Shown: in pieces, positions 1 to 6,062 of the stretch
Layout: the number at the start of each line of letters is the position of its first letter
Numbering within the stretch: position 1 is the first letter of the stretch
Source of the DNA: an uncultured Oscillospiraceae bacterium
Lineage (GTDB): Bacteria; Bacillota; Clostridia; Oscillospirales; Oscillospiraceae
Direction: 5' to 3'
NCBI GenBank assembly: GCA_910588135.1
Contig: CAJUOT010000057.1
Coordinates: forward strand, 1-15,163
Length of the DNA: 15,163 nt
Notes under the pieces: generated by a model
Seen by the model: the letters and a program-made list of their open reading frames with translations, nothing else
The model's database searches: none
Told to the model about the DNA's origin: nothing
Made by a program: the position numbers and the translations under genes

Positions 1-1743
1 CAGCAGCACCGAGCCATAGGTGATGATGATGAGGATGGTGGCAAAGGCGCAGGCAAGGCTGTACGAGCCCTTCTCCGCGAACTCATTGATCTGCACGGTG
101 ATGAGCAGGAACTGGGGCGTCACCAGCAGGATGATGGCGGAGATGGCGGTGATGGAGCGCACAAAGGCGGTGACCAGACCGCTGAGGAAGGAGTCCTTGA
201 TCAGGGGCAGGGTGACGGTCATGAACACCTTGAAGCTGTCCGCGCCCATGTCGTAGGCGGATTCCTCAATGGATTTGTCGATCTGCCGCAGGGCGGAAAT
301 GCCGCTGCGCGTCCCCGTGGGCAGGGAGCGCACCACAAACACGATGATCAAAATCGCCGCGCTGCCGTAGATGCCGCCTAACAGGCCGTTGGGGAACAGT
401 CCGTGGAGGGCCCCAGCCTCCCTCACCACCGTTTCGCCCTCCCTCACCGCGTCGGCAAAGACGGGCCAGTTGGCGCTGTGGAACAGGCCGCCCGAGAAGC
501 CCCGGATGTAGCCCACGCCCAGCACCGTCCCGGGCACCGCCATAGCCAGCATGGACACCGCCTCAATAAAGCCCTTGGCCTTGAACTTCCGCTTCACCAC
601 CAGGTAGGAGATGATCATGGACAGCAGGGCGGTGATGGGGGCGGAGATGAGGGAGAGCACAAAGGAATCCCGGAAGGCCTGGAAGCCCTTGTACCGAGTG
701 AATACCTGAGAGAACCACTTGAAGGTGAGGGGGGTGAACTTGTAGCCCCAGGTGGGGAACAGCGCCCCGATGGGCACGCACAGGTACATCATAATCACGA
801 AGATGGTGGCCAGGGCGCACAGGATGGTGAGAGGCAGGGTGACGCTGCGCTCGCTGATGAGCATACGCCCCCGGGAGGCCTTGCCTGTGAGGGTGGCGGC
901 GGTTTTGGCCTCGAGGTAGTACTTCTGCACCGCGAACATCAGCAGGGTGATGGCCAGCAGCACCACCGCCATGGCCGCGGCCCCCACCTTGTCGTAGGCG
1001 CCGGTGATTTGCAGGTAAATCGTGGTGGCCAGAGTGTCATAGGAGCCGCCAATAATCATGGGGTTGGCGAAGTCAGCAATGGACTCAATAAAGGTCACCA
1101 GGAAGGCGTTGCCCAGGCCGGGCAGCAGCAGGGGCAGGGTGACGGTCATAAACACCTTGCCCCGGGAGGCGCCCATGTCCCGGGCGGCCTCCTCCAGGGA
1201 GGGGTCGATGTTCTTCAGCAGCCCCTTGAGCATCATATAGCACACGGGGAAGAAGGTGAGGGCCTGCACCACCACGATTCCCCAGAAACCGTACACGCTG
1301 TTGTCCTTGATGCCCAGCAGGAACTTGGTGATGATGCCCGATTTGCCGAACAGCATGATCATGGACAGGGACAGCACAAAGGGGGGCGACACCACGGGGA
1401 GCATGGACACCACCTTGAACAGGCCGCCCACCACCCGGCCCACCTTGACGTACACCTCCACATAGGCGAACAGCAATCCCACCACCGTGGACAGGATGCC
1501 CACCAGGAAACCCACCTTCAGGGTATTGCCGATAGCCCTGGTGAACGTGGGCATGGCGAAGATCCGCTGGAACGCGCTGAGGGACAGGCTACCGTCTCCC
1601 ACAAAGCTGTCTACCAGCAGGATCGCCAAGGGGTAAAGGATGAATACGGTCAGAAATGTAATCAGGACCACAATGGTACATACCATAATGGGGTCGCCCA
1701 TCAGCTTTTTTCGGTCCAGGGCCGCGCCTTGGCCTCTTGCCAT
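1..1743 (-). CDS. FbpB-type ABC transporter permease (two fused permease domains), 3' end beyond left edge
   Basis: This is an inner-membrane permease of the Fe3+/hexose-phosphate/phosphonate class of ABC importers (COG1178, FbpB-like). The frame is open for 581 codons, from the ATG at 1743 down to base 1, with no stop. It begins MARGQGAALDRKK and an AAAGGAGG site lies 8 nt upstream of the ATG. The protein is a chain of hydrophobic segments in two homologous halves. Each half carries the cytoplasmic EAA loop that docks on the ATPase: EEAARDMGAS near residue 184 and EESAYDMGAD near residue 492. Family members are usually about 550-580 aa, so little is missing. It lies downstream of the binding-protein gene (2104-3258) on the same strand, separated by an unusual 360-bp gap. 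The partner ATPase is probably to the left of the window. The substrate cannot be read from the permease. Confidence 0.9.
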   Translation of the reverse strand, partial: MARGQGAALDRKKLMGDPIMVCTIVVLITFLTVFILYPLAILLVDSFVGDGSLSLSAFQRIFAMPTFTRAIGNTLKVGFLVGILSTVVGLLFAYVEVYVKVGRVVGGLFKVVSMLPVVSPPFVLSLSMIMLFGKSGIITKFLLGIKDNSVYGFWGIVVVQALTFFPVCYMMLKGLLKNIDPSLEEAARDMGASRGKVFMTVTLPLLLPGLGNAFLVTFIESIADFANPMIIGGSYDTLATTIYLQITGAYDKVGAAAMAVVLLAITLLMFAVQKYYLEAKTAATLTGKASRGRMLISERSVTLPLTILCALATIFVIMMYLCVPIGALFPTWGYKFTPLTFKWFSQVFTRYKGFQAFRDSFVLSLISAPITALLSMIISYLVVKRKFKAKGFIEAVSMLAMAVPGTVLGVGYIRGFSGGLFHSANWPVFADAVREGETVVREAGALHGLFPNGLLGGIYGSAAILIIVFVVRSLPTGTRSGISALRQIDKSIEESAYDMGADSFKVFMTVTLPLIKDSFLSGLVTAFVRSITAISAIILLVTPQFLLITVQINEFAEKGSYSLACAFATILIIITYGSVLL

Positions 1744-1766
1744 AGGGAAGCCTCCTTTCTCTCTTT

Positions 1767-1927
1767 AGGAACCTCTGAATGAATCGCCTGCGGCACTTCG
1801 CGGATTTTTTTCGCCACAGCTTCGTTGGGCTTTCTTGAAATAAACACAATTATTCCTGCGAAACCCCGCCTCGTTGTGGCGAAAAATCTCGCGCGAATCG
1901 CTCTTGCCGATTTAATCAGACGTTCCT
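1767..1927. repeat. 161-bp near-palindromic, MITE-like element
   Basis: The ends are 20-bp inverted repeats: AGGAACCTCTGAATGAATCG (1767-1786) against the reverse complement of 1908-1927, AGGAACGTCTGATTAAATCG, with 17 of 20 matches. The inverted match continues inward: a GATTTTT(TT)CGCCACA block on the left pairs with TGTGGCGAAAAATC on the right. A short AATAA...TTATT hairpin sits at the centre. The entire segment could fold into one long imperfect stem. It has no coding potential I can see and ends just upstream of the permease ribosome binding site. TTT flanks both sides, which could be a 3-bp target duplication or chance. This is how a miniature inverted-repeat element looks. Copy number elsewhere in the genome is unknown to me. 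Confidence 0.7.
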
Positions 1928-1933
1928 TTTCAC

Positions 1934-1977
1934 GCAAAACGGACGGGGGATGGCGGCTTGCCATCCCCCATCCGTTT
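1934..1977 (-). terminator. Terminator-like hairpin between binding-protein and permease genes
   Basis: A 17-position stem with one internal mismatch joins 1937-1954 to 1960-1977: AAACGGA plus GGGGGATGGC, loop GGCTT, then the complement. Read on the minus strand, the direction of both flanking genes, the stem runs out into TTTTGCG, as in a rho-independent terminator with a short U tract. It lies inside the presumed operon, so it may reduce expression of the permease relative to the lipoprotein. With so short a U tract it could also act mainly to protect the 3' end of the upstream message. Confidence 0.6.
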
Positions 1978-2012
1978 GTGACACGTTGACTGTCTGCCGG
2001 CTTGCGCCCTTA

Positions 2013-2061
2013 CCCGCCGCAGGCGGGCCCAAACCGAAGCCCAGCGAAGCTGGTTCGGTTT
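2013..2061. other. Two adjacent intergenic hairpins
   Basis: The first is CCCGCC-GCA-GGCGGG at 2013-2027. The second is at 2031-2061: AAACCGAA, GC, CCAGC-GAA-GCTGG, TTCGGTTT, which is a 13-bp stem with a 2-nt bulge and a GAA loop. Both lie just downstream of the binding-protein stop codon at 2104. Together with the hairpin at 1934-1977 they give three stem-loops in about 130 bp. They may stabilise the 3' end of the lipoprotein message, or be part of a dispersed intergenic repeat. No function can be assigned from sequence. Confidence 0.5.
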
Positions 2062-2103
2062 GAAGGAGTGGACGCAGCGAAGCGAAGGATGCGAAGCTTG
2101 CGA

Positions 2104-3258
2104 TCACTCCGTCTGGAAGCGGCTGTCGCCGCCGCCCAAGGCGTTCATGACTTCCTCAATATAGGTGGTGATATTGTTCTTGGCGTCCTCAAAGTCATAC
2201 TTCATGACGTTGTCGGGGTCAAGGCCGAACTCGGCGGCCTGGGAGGGCTGTTCCGCGTTGTCGATGACCAGGAACTGGTAGGAGCCGAAGTCCTTGGCCT
2301 GGTTCACGCAGTCGGGGGACAGGGCGTACTCAATCCACAGCTTGGCGGCGTTGGGGTGCTTGGCGCCCTTGAAGATGGCGGTGGCGCCGATCTCGAAGGA
2401 GGTGCCGCTGGAGGGGATCACCAGCTCCACGTTGTCGTAGCCGTTGTCCACGATTTGGGTGATGCCGTCATGCAGGAAGCCGATGCCGATGGTGCACTCG
2501 CCGGTGCCCACGTTCTTGGACGGGCCGGAGCCGGACTTGGTGTAAACCTCGATGTTCTTGTCCAGGTCCACCAGGTACTGGATGCCCTCGTCGTGGCCCT
2601 TCTTCTGGATCATGGTGTTGATGACCAGCTTGGCGGTGCCGGCGGTGTTGTAGTTGGACAGCCAGATCAGGTCCTTATACTCGGGCTTGAGCAGGTCGTC
2701 CCAGTCCTTGGGGGCCTCAAGGCCTTTGTCGGCCAGACTGTCCTTGTTCACCATGAAGCCCAGGATGCCCTTGTAGATGCCGTACCAGTTGCCGTCCTTG
2801 TCCTTGTACTGGTCGTCCAGCAGGTGGGAGGCGTTCACGGCGTTATAGGGCTCCAGCAGCCCCTCGGCGGCCACGACGTTATAGGGATCGGTGGTGCCGC
2901 CGAACCACACGTCGGCGGAGGGATTGCCGTTCTCCTCCTCGATCTTGGCCTGCACCTCGCCGGTGGACAGGCGCTGGAAGGTGGTCTTGATGCCGTACAG
3001 CTCCTGGAACTTCGCGCAGGCGGCGGACAGGTACTCCTCCTCACAGGAGCCGTACACCACCAGCTCGCCCTCGGCCTTGGCCGCGTCGATCAGCTCCTGC
3101 ATGGGGTCGGCGTCGGGAGCGTCGGTTTTCTCCGCGTTGGGGGCGTCGGTCTTGTCTGCGGGGGGCTGGCTGGAATCAGCCTTGTCGCCGCAGCCCGCCA
3201 GCAGGCCCAGCAGCATGAGCGCTGCCAGCAGCACAGCCAGAGTTTTTTTCTTCATCAT
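2104..3258 (-). CDS. FbpA/AfuA-family solute-binding lipoprotein
   Basis: This is the extracellular binding protein of the ABC importer whose permease follows. Residues 1-23 form a lipoprotein signal, with a KKK start, a leucine-rich core and the lipobox LAGC (Cys23). An acidic, Pro/Ser-rich linker to about residue 52 follows, then a two-lobe binding protein fold of the COG1840 type. Familiar stretches include GELVVYGS, PSADVWFGG and NTAGTAKLV. The length, 384 aa, is usual. The start has two adjacent ATGs (3258 and 3255), 5 and 8 nt from GGAGG. I do not see the paired C-lobe tyrosines that bind iron in classical FbpA. AfuA-type relatives bind sugar phosphates, so iron is only one possibility for the ligand. 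It is transcribed divergently from the LacI regulator gene. Confidence 0.9.
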   Translation of the reverse strand: MMKKKTLAVLLAALMLLGLLAGCGDKADSSQPPADKTDAPNAEKTDAPDADPMQELIDAAKAEGELVVYGSCEEEYLSAACAKFQELYGIKTTFQRLSTGEVQAKIEEENGNPSADVWFGGTTDPYNVVAAEGLLEPYNAVNASHLLDDQYKDKDGNWYGIYKGILGFMVNKDSLADKGLEAPKDWDDLLKPEYKDLIWLSNYNTAGTAKLVINTMIQKKGHDEGIQYLVDLDKNIEVYTKSGSGPSKNVGTGECTIGIGFLHDGITQIVDNGYDNVELVIPSSGTSFEIGATAIFKGAKHPNAAKLWIEYALSPDCVNQAKDFGSYQFLVIDNAEQPSQAAEFGLDPDNVMKYDFEDAKNNITTYIEEVMNALGGGDSRFQTE

Positions 3259-3311
3259 TCATTCCTCCAATATCAGATAAACTTTGTCAAGGGTGTTTTA
3301 GAAAAAAGTTA

Positions 3312-3348
3312 AATATAAGAATTGAATCACTGTAGTTGTGTAAACTAC
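3312..3348 (-). promoter_or_regulatory. Possible promoter and operator region of the FbpA-like gene
   Basis: A perfect 6-bp inverted repeat with a 5-bp spacer, GTAGTTGTGTAAACTAC, lies at 3332-3348. On the minus strand a TATATT hexamer (3317-3312) follows and could be a -10 element, giving a leader of about 50 nt before the start at 3258. No well-spaced -35 hexamer is present; TTTACA inside the inverted repeat is about 21 nt away. The arrangement suggests an activator- or repressor-controlled weak promoter. The regulator is unknown. Confidence 0.3.
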
Positions 3349-3355
3349 GCCTACC

Positions 3356-3384
3356 TTGACAAATTGCCCCTGATGCGCTATGCT
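3356..3384 (+). promoter_or_regulatory. Sigma-A promoter of the LacI-family regulator gene
   Basis: TTGACA (3356-3361) and TATGCT (3379-3384) are separated by exactly 17 bp. The predicted transcription start near 3391 falls inside the operator at 3390-3407, and the leader before the ATG at 3429 is about 38 nt. Confidence 0.75.
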
Positions 3385-3389
3385 AAGAA

Positions 3390-3407
3390 TGCGCAACGAA
3401 TTGCGCA
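3390..3407. promoter_or_regulatory. LacI-type operator overlapping the regulator's own transcription start
   Basis: TGCGCAACGAATTGCGCA has perfect 7-bp arms (TGCGCAA / TTGCGCA) around CGAA. An 18-bp site of this kind with CG near its centre is typical of LacI/GalR-family proteins. It starts 5 bp downstream of the -10 box, where a bound repressor blocks initiation. The same TGCGCAA / TTGCGC half-site recurs near 4438 and at 4575-4608 before the binding-protein gene, so autoregulation plus control of the importer is likely. Confidence 0.75.
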
Positions 3408-3428
3408 CAAGCGGCAGGAGGATCATCT

Positions 3429-4433
3429 ATGGATCAGACAAAACACAAACTCACAGTGAGCGCGATCGCCCGAGAGCTGGGCCTTTCTAAAACCACTGTA
3501 TCCCGCGCTCTTTCAGGCAAGGGGCGTGTCAGTCAAGAGACAAAGGATAGAATAAACGAGTTTATCAGCCACGCTGGCTACGAAGCCGCCTGCTCGGAAA
3601 ATCGACTAAAGCGGAGGCAGACCAACAATCTGGCGCTGGTGATCCCGCCGCATTTTATACAGCTGGACCTGCCCTTTTTGCGGAAATCCATGGGCGGCAT
3701 CTGCCGTATGGCGGCTCAACGAGGGTACGACATTTTGCTCTGTTACGCTGACGGAAAACAGACGGAGCAGTTAGAGCGCCAGCTGGACGCAGGCAAGGTG
3801 GACGGCGTGATCCTTTCCCGCACGATGGTTGATGATTCGTGCCTTGCTCTGGTGCGCCGTTATGGCGTTCCCTTTGTTGCGATGGGGCGGCTTGCCGATC
3901 CGAATGCGCTCCAGGTGGACCACGATAACGTAGGAGCGGCCCGTGATCTGACCAGGCTGCTGCTGCAAATGGGAATCCAGCGGATTGCCTACATGGGGAA
4001 TCGCTCATCATATACGGTCAGCATCGACCGTATCGCTGGATTCCGGCTGGCTATGGAGGAATTTGGCCTGACGCTGGAGCCGGAGTTGGTTTACCAGGAA
4101 TTGAACACGGAAGAAAGCCGGGTAGACGCATTGGAAGCGGTGCTGGAGCAAAAGCCGGAGTGTCTGCTCTGCGTTGATGATAGGCTTGCTTTCGATTTGC
4201 TTCAGGATCTGCGTCACCGGGGTATTCGGGTACCAGGGGACTTAAAACTGGCCAGCCTTTATGACAGCGAAATTTTAGTAAACATGACCCCTGGTGTGAC
4301 GGCGGTACAGTTTGATTCGGCTGCATTGGGGACTGCGGCCTGCCGTCTGCTGCTGGATTCCATAGCTGGCAAGGAAGCGGTTCCCCGGCAAATACAGGGC
4401 TATCAAGTGATTCTGCGGGAATCCACAAAATAG
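3429..4433 (+). CDS. LacI-family transcriptional regulator
   Basis: This is a 334-aa DNA-binding repressor of the LacI/GalR family, expected to sense a sugar derived from the imported substrate. Residues 8-28 are the helix-turn-helix, with VSAIARELGLSKTTVSRAL, followed by the hinge helix region up to about residue 60. The rest is the periplasmic-binding-protein-like sensor domain: NNLALVIP, the second-lobe hinge AYMGNRSSYTVSIDRIAGF, and the conserved PECLLCVDDRLAF and IRVPGDLKLASLYD segments. AGGAGG lies 7 nt before the ATG. It has its own promoter and an overlapping operator, and is followed by a terminator, so it is a separate unit from the importer genes. It corresponds in position and role to ganR of Bacillus galactan loci. 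That functional equivalence is inferred. Confidence 0.93.
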   Translation: MDQTKHKLTVSAIARELGLSKTTVSRALSGKGRVSQETKDRINEFISHAGYEAACSENRLKRRQTNNLALVIPPHFIQLDLPFLRKSMGGICRMAAQRGYDILLCYADGKQTEQLERQLDAGKVDGVILSRTMVDDSCLALVRRYGVPFVAMGRLADPNALQVDHDNVGAARDLTRLLLQMGIQRIAYMGNRSSYTVSIDRIAGFRLAMEEFGLTLEPELVYQELNTEESRVDALEAVLEQKPECLLCVDDRLAFDLLQDLRHRGIRVPGDLKLASLYDSEILVNMTPGVTAVQFDSAALGTAACRLLLDSIAGKEAVPRQIQGYQVILRESTK

Positions 4434-4437
4434 AACA

Positions 4438-4452
4438 TGCGCAACAGTTGCA
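4438..4452. promoter_or_regulatory. Secondary operator-like site
   Basis: TGCGCAACAGTTGCA carries the same TGCGCAA half-site as the operator at 3390-3407, and its core GCAAC-A-GTTGC is a perfect palindrome. It overlaps the 5' arm of the regulator's terminator by three bases. It could be an auxiliary operator for DNA looping between 3390 and 4600, or a chance match. Confidence 0.35.
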
Positions 4453-4484
4453 CCCTCTGTTTTATTGGCAGAGGGTGCGTTTTT
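4450..4484 (+). terminator. Rho-independent terminator of the LacI-family gene
   Basis: A perfect 10-bp stem, GCACCCTCTG (4450-4459) with CAGAGGGTGC (4469-4478), has a 9-nt loop and is followed by GTTTTT. It begins 17 nt after the regulator's stop codon. Confidence 0.88.
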
Positions 4485-4531
4485 GTGTTATATACCAAAA
4501 TATTTTTGAAATTTCCATGAATAATGCCATA

Positions 4532-4560
4532 TTGACACAAGTGAAATCTTGGAGTATTCT
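4532..4560 (+). promoter_or_regulatory. Sigma-A promoter of the sugar importer operon
   Basis: TTGACA (4532-4537) and TATTCT (4555-4560) have a 17-bp spacer. The start site would be near 4567, with a leader of about 74 nt before the ATG at 4641. Operator-like half-sites lie directly downstream. Confidence 0.75.
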
Positions 4561-4574
4561 TAGTTTGTTCACAA

Positions 4575-4608
4575 ATGTTGCGCTCATTAGTTGTGCTGAT
4601 GTTGCGCT
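4575..4608. promoter_or_regulatory. Tandem operator half-sites downstream of the importer promoter
   Basis: TGTTGCGCT at 4576-4584 is repeated exactly at 4600-4608, in both cases preceded by A. A degenerate copy, AGTTGTGCT, lies between them at 4589-4597. The shared TTGCGC core equals the right arm of the perfect operator at 3390-3407. The sites are direct rather than inverted repeats, which is unusual for a LacI dimer. They sit just after the predicted transcription start, where binding would repress. Confidence 0.5.
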
Positions 4609-4640
4609 ACATGAAACAAATTTAGACAGGAGGAACTATC

Positions 4641-5969
4641 ATGAAGCTGAAAAAGATCCTAGCGCTTGTCCTGGCCCTCGCCATGACGCTGGCCCTGGTG
4701 GCCTGCGGCGGCGGGGACAAACCCGCGGAAAACAGCGGCGACCAGCCCAATTCCGGGGCCGCGGCCCCGGAAGCCGGAGGCACTGCCTCCGGCGAGACCA
4801 TCTCCCTGACCCTCTGGGGCGGCGAGGAGGACCAGACCATGCTGGCCGAGCGGGTGGAGGCTTTCAAGGCCGCCTATCCCGACCAGACCTTCGACATCAA
4901 AATCGGCGTGGAGAGTGAATCCACCGCCAAAGACACCGTCCTCACCGACATCGAGGCGGCGGCTGACGTGTTCGCCTTCGCCGACGACCAGCTGGCCGAC
5001 CTGGTGGACGCCGGGGCCCTGCTGAGCATCGACAGCATGGACCAGCCCCTCCAGGCCTACGCCGGCAAGAGCGTGGCCGACATCAAGGCCGCCAACGTCC
5101 CCGTCTCCGTGGAGGCCGCCACCTACAACGGCACCATGTACGCCTTCCCCGCCACCGCCGACAACGGCTACTTCCTCTACTACGACTCCACCCGCATCAC
5201 CCCGGAGCAGGCCGCCAGCTGGGACACCCTGCTGGATGCTGCCCAGGCCGCCGGCAGCAAGGTGGGCATGACCCTTGCCTCCGGCTGGTATCTGGCCAGC
5301 TTCTTCTACGGCGCGGGCTTCACCACCGGCCGCAATGAGGACGGCACCACCACCATGGACTGGAACGGCACCTCCCCCAGCGGCGTCACCGGCGTCCAGG
5401 TGGTCCAGGCCATGCAGAAGATCGCCGCCCATCCCGCCTTCCTGGCCGTCACCGACGGCGACAGCTCCAACCAGATCGCCGCCGGCAACGTCTGCGCCAT
5501 CGTCAGCGGCACCTGGGATTCCATCAGCTGTAGCGACGCCTTCGGCGAGGGCTACGCTGCCGCCAAGCTGCCCGCCTACATGGCCGGGGACAAGGAGGTC
5601 CAGACCGGCTCCGTGGCCGGCTGCAAGCTCATCGGCGTCAACGCCTACGCGGAGAACTCCGGCTGGGCCGTGCTGCTGGCGGAGTTTCTGACCAATGAGG
5701 AGTCCCAGACCGTCCGCTTTGAGCAGCGGGAGGCCGGCCCCTCCAACATCAATGCCCAGTCCTCCGACGCGGTAGCCGGCAACGTGGCCCAGGCGGCCCT
5801 GGGCCAGCAGTCCGCCTACGCCGTCATCCAGAAGGCTGGCGGCAAGTACTGGGACCCCTCCAAGTCCTTCGGCGAGCAGATCGCCCAGGGGAGCATCGCC
5901 TCTGACGACGCCTCCGTCCAGAAGGCTCTGGATGAGCTGGTAGCCGGTGTCACCGCTCCTCTGGGCTGA
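4641..5969 (+). CDS. Sugar ABC transporter solute-binding lipoprotein (MalE/GanS-like)
   Basis: This is an extracellular oligosaccharide-binding lipoprotein of the family-1 type (COG1653/COG2182). The signal covers residues 1-22 and ends in the lipobox LVAC (Cys22). A low-complexity linker rich in Gly, Ala and Asn reaches about residue 52, then the domain begins ISLTLWGGEEDQ, typical of this family. Other recognisable parts are AADVFAFADDQLADLVDAGAL and AFPATADNGYFLYYDS, with an Asn/Trp-rich C-lobe. Its length of 442 aa is usual. AGGAGG lies 7 nt from the ATG. It is the first gene after promoter 4532-4560 and is followed by the two permease genes. The presence of two GH53 galactanases downstream suggests beta-1,4-galacto-oligosaccharides as ligand, as for GanS of Bacillus. 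The protein sequence alone cannot settle that. Confidence 0.92.
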   Translation: MKLKKILALVLALAMTLALVACGGGDKPAENSGDQPNSGAAAPEAGGTASGETISLTLWGGEEDQTMLAERVEAFKAAYPDQTFDIKIGVESESTAKDTVLTDIEAAADVFAFADDQLADLVDAGALLSIDSMDQPLQAYAGKSVADIKAANVPVSVEAATYNGTMYAFPATADNGYFLYYDSTRITPEQAASWDTLLDAAQAAGSKVGMTLASGWYLASFFYGAGFTTGRNEDGTTTMDWNGTSPSGVTGVQVVQAMQKIAAHPAFLAVTDGDSSNQIAAGNVCAIVSGTWDSISCSDAFGEGYAAAKLPAYMAGDKEVQTGSVAGCKLIGVNAYAENSGWAVLLAEFLTNEESQTVRFEQREAGPSNINAQSSDAVAGNVAQAALGQQSAYAVIQKAGGKYWDPSKSFGEQIAQGSIASDDASVQKALDELVAGVTAPLG

Positions 5970-5998
5970 TTGAACAAAACCCGCAGCTAACATAAGCG

Positions 5999-6033
5999 TC
6001 CGGCCCCATATGCGGCCGCGTATGAGGGCCGGA
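5999..6033 (+). other. Intergenic stem-loop between binding protein and permease
   Basis: TCCGGCCC (5999-6006) pairs with GGGCCGGA (6026-6033). The stem continues inward past one bulged A through CATATGC / GCGTATG (one G-T pair) to a GGCC loop. No U tract follows, so it is not a classical terminator. In binding-protein operons such a hairpin often protects the upstream message and gives the lipoprotein a higher level than the permeases. That role is inferred. Confidence 0.6.
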
Positions 6034-6062
6034 TCGCAAATAAGAGAAAAGGGAGGCCCCGT

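Noticed and set aside
403..1782. 459-codon plus-strand open frame, rich in His, Gly and Gln
   Set aside because: It lies antisense to the clear FbpB permease, has compositional bias from reverse reading of GC-rich codons, and has no domain I recognise.
3285..3290. TTGACA on the minus strand as -35 box for the FbpA-like gene
   Set aside because: At the right spacing the -10 position falls on the ribosome binding site GGAGGA and has no TATAAT-like hexamer.
2002..3312. 436-codon plus-strand open frame
   Set aside because: It is antisense to the lipoprotein gene, which has a signal peptide, lipobox and ribosome site; the frame is Val/Gly/Leu-rich with no motif.
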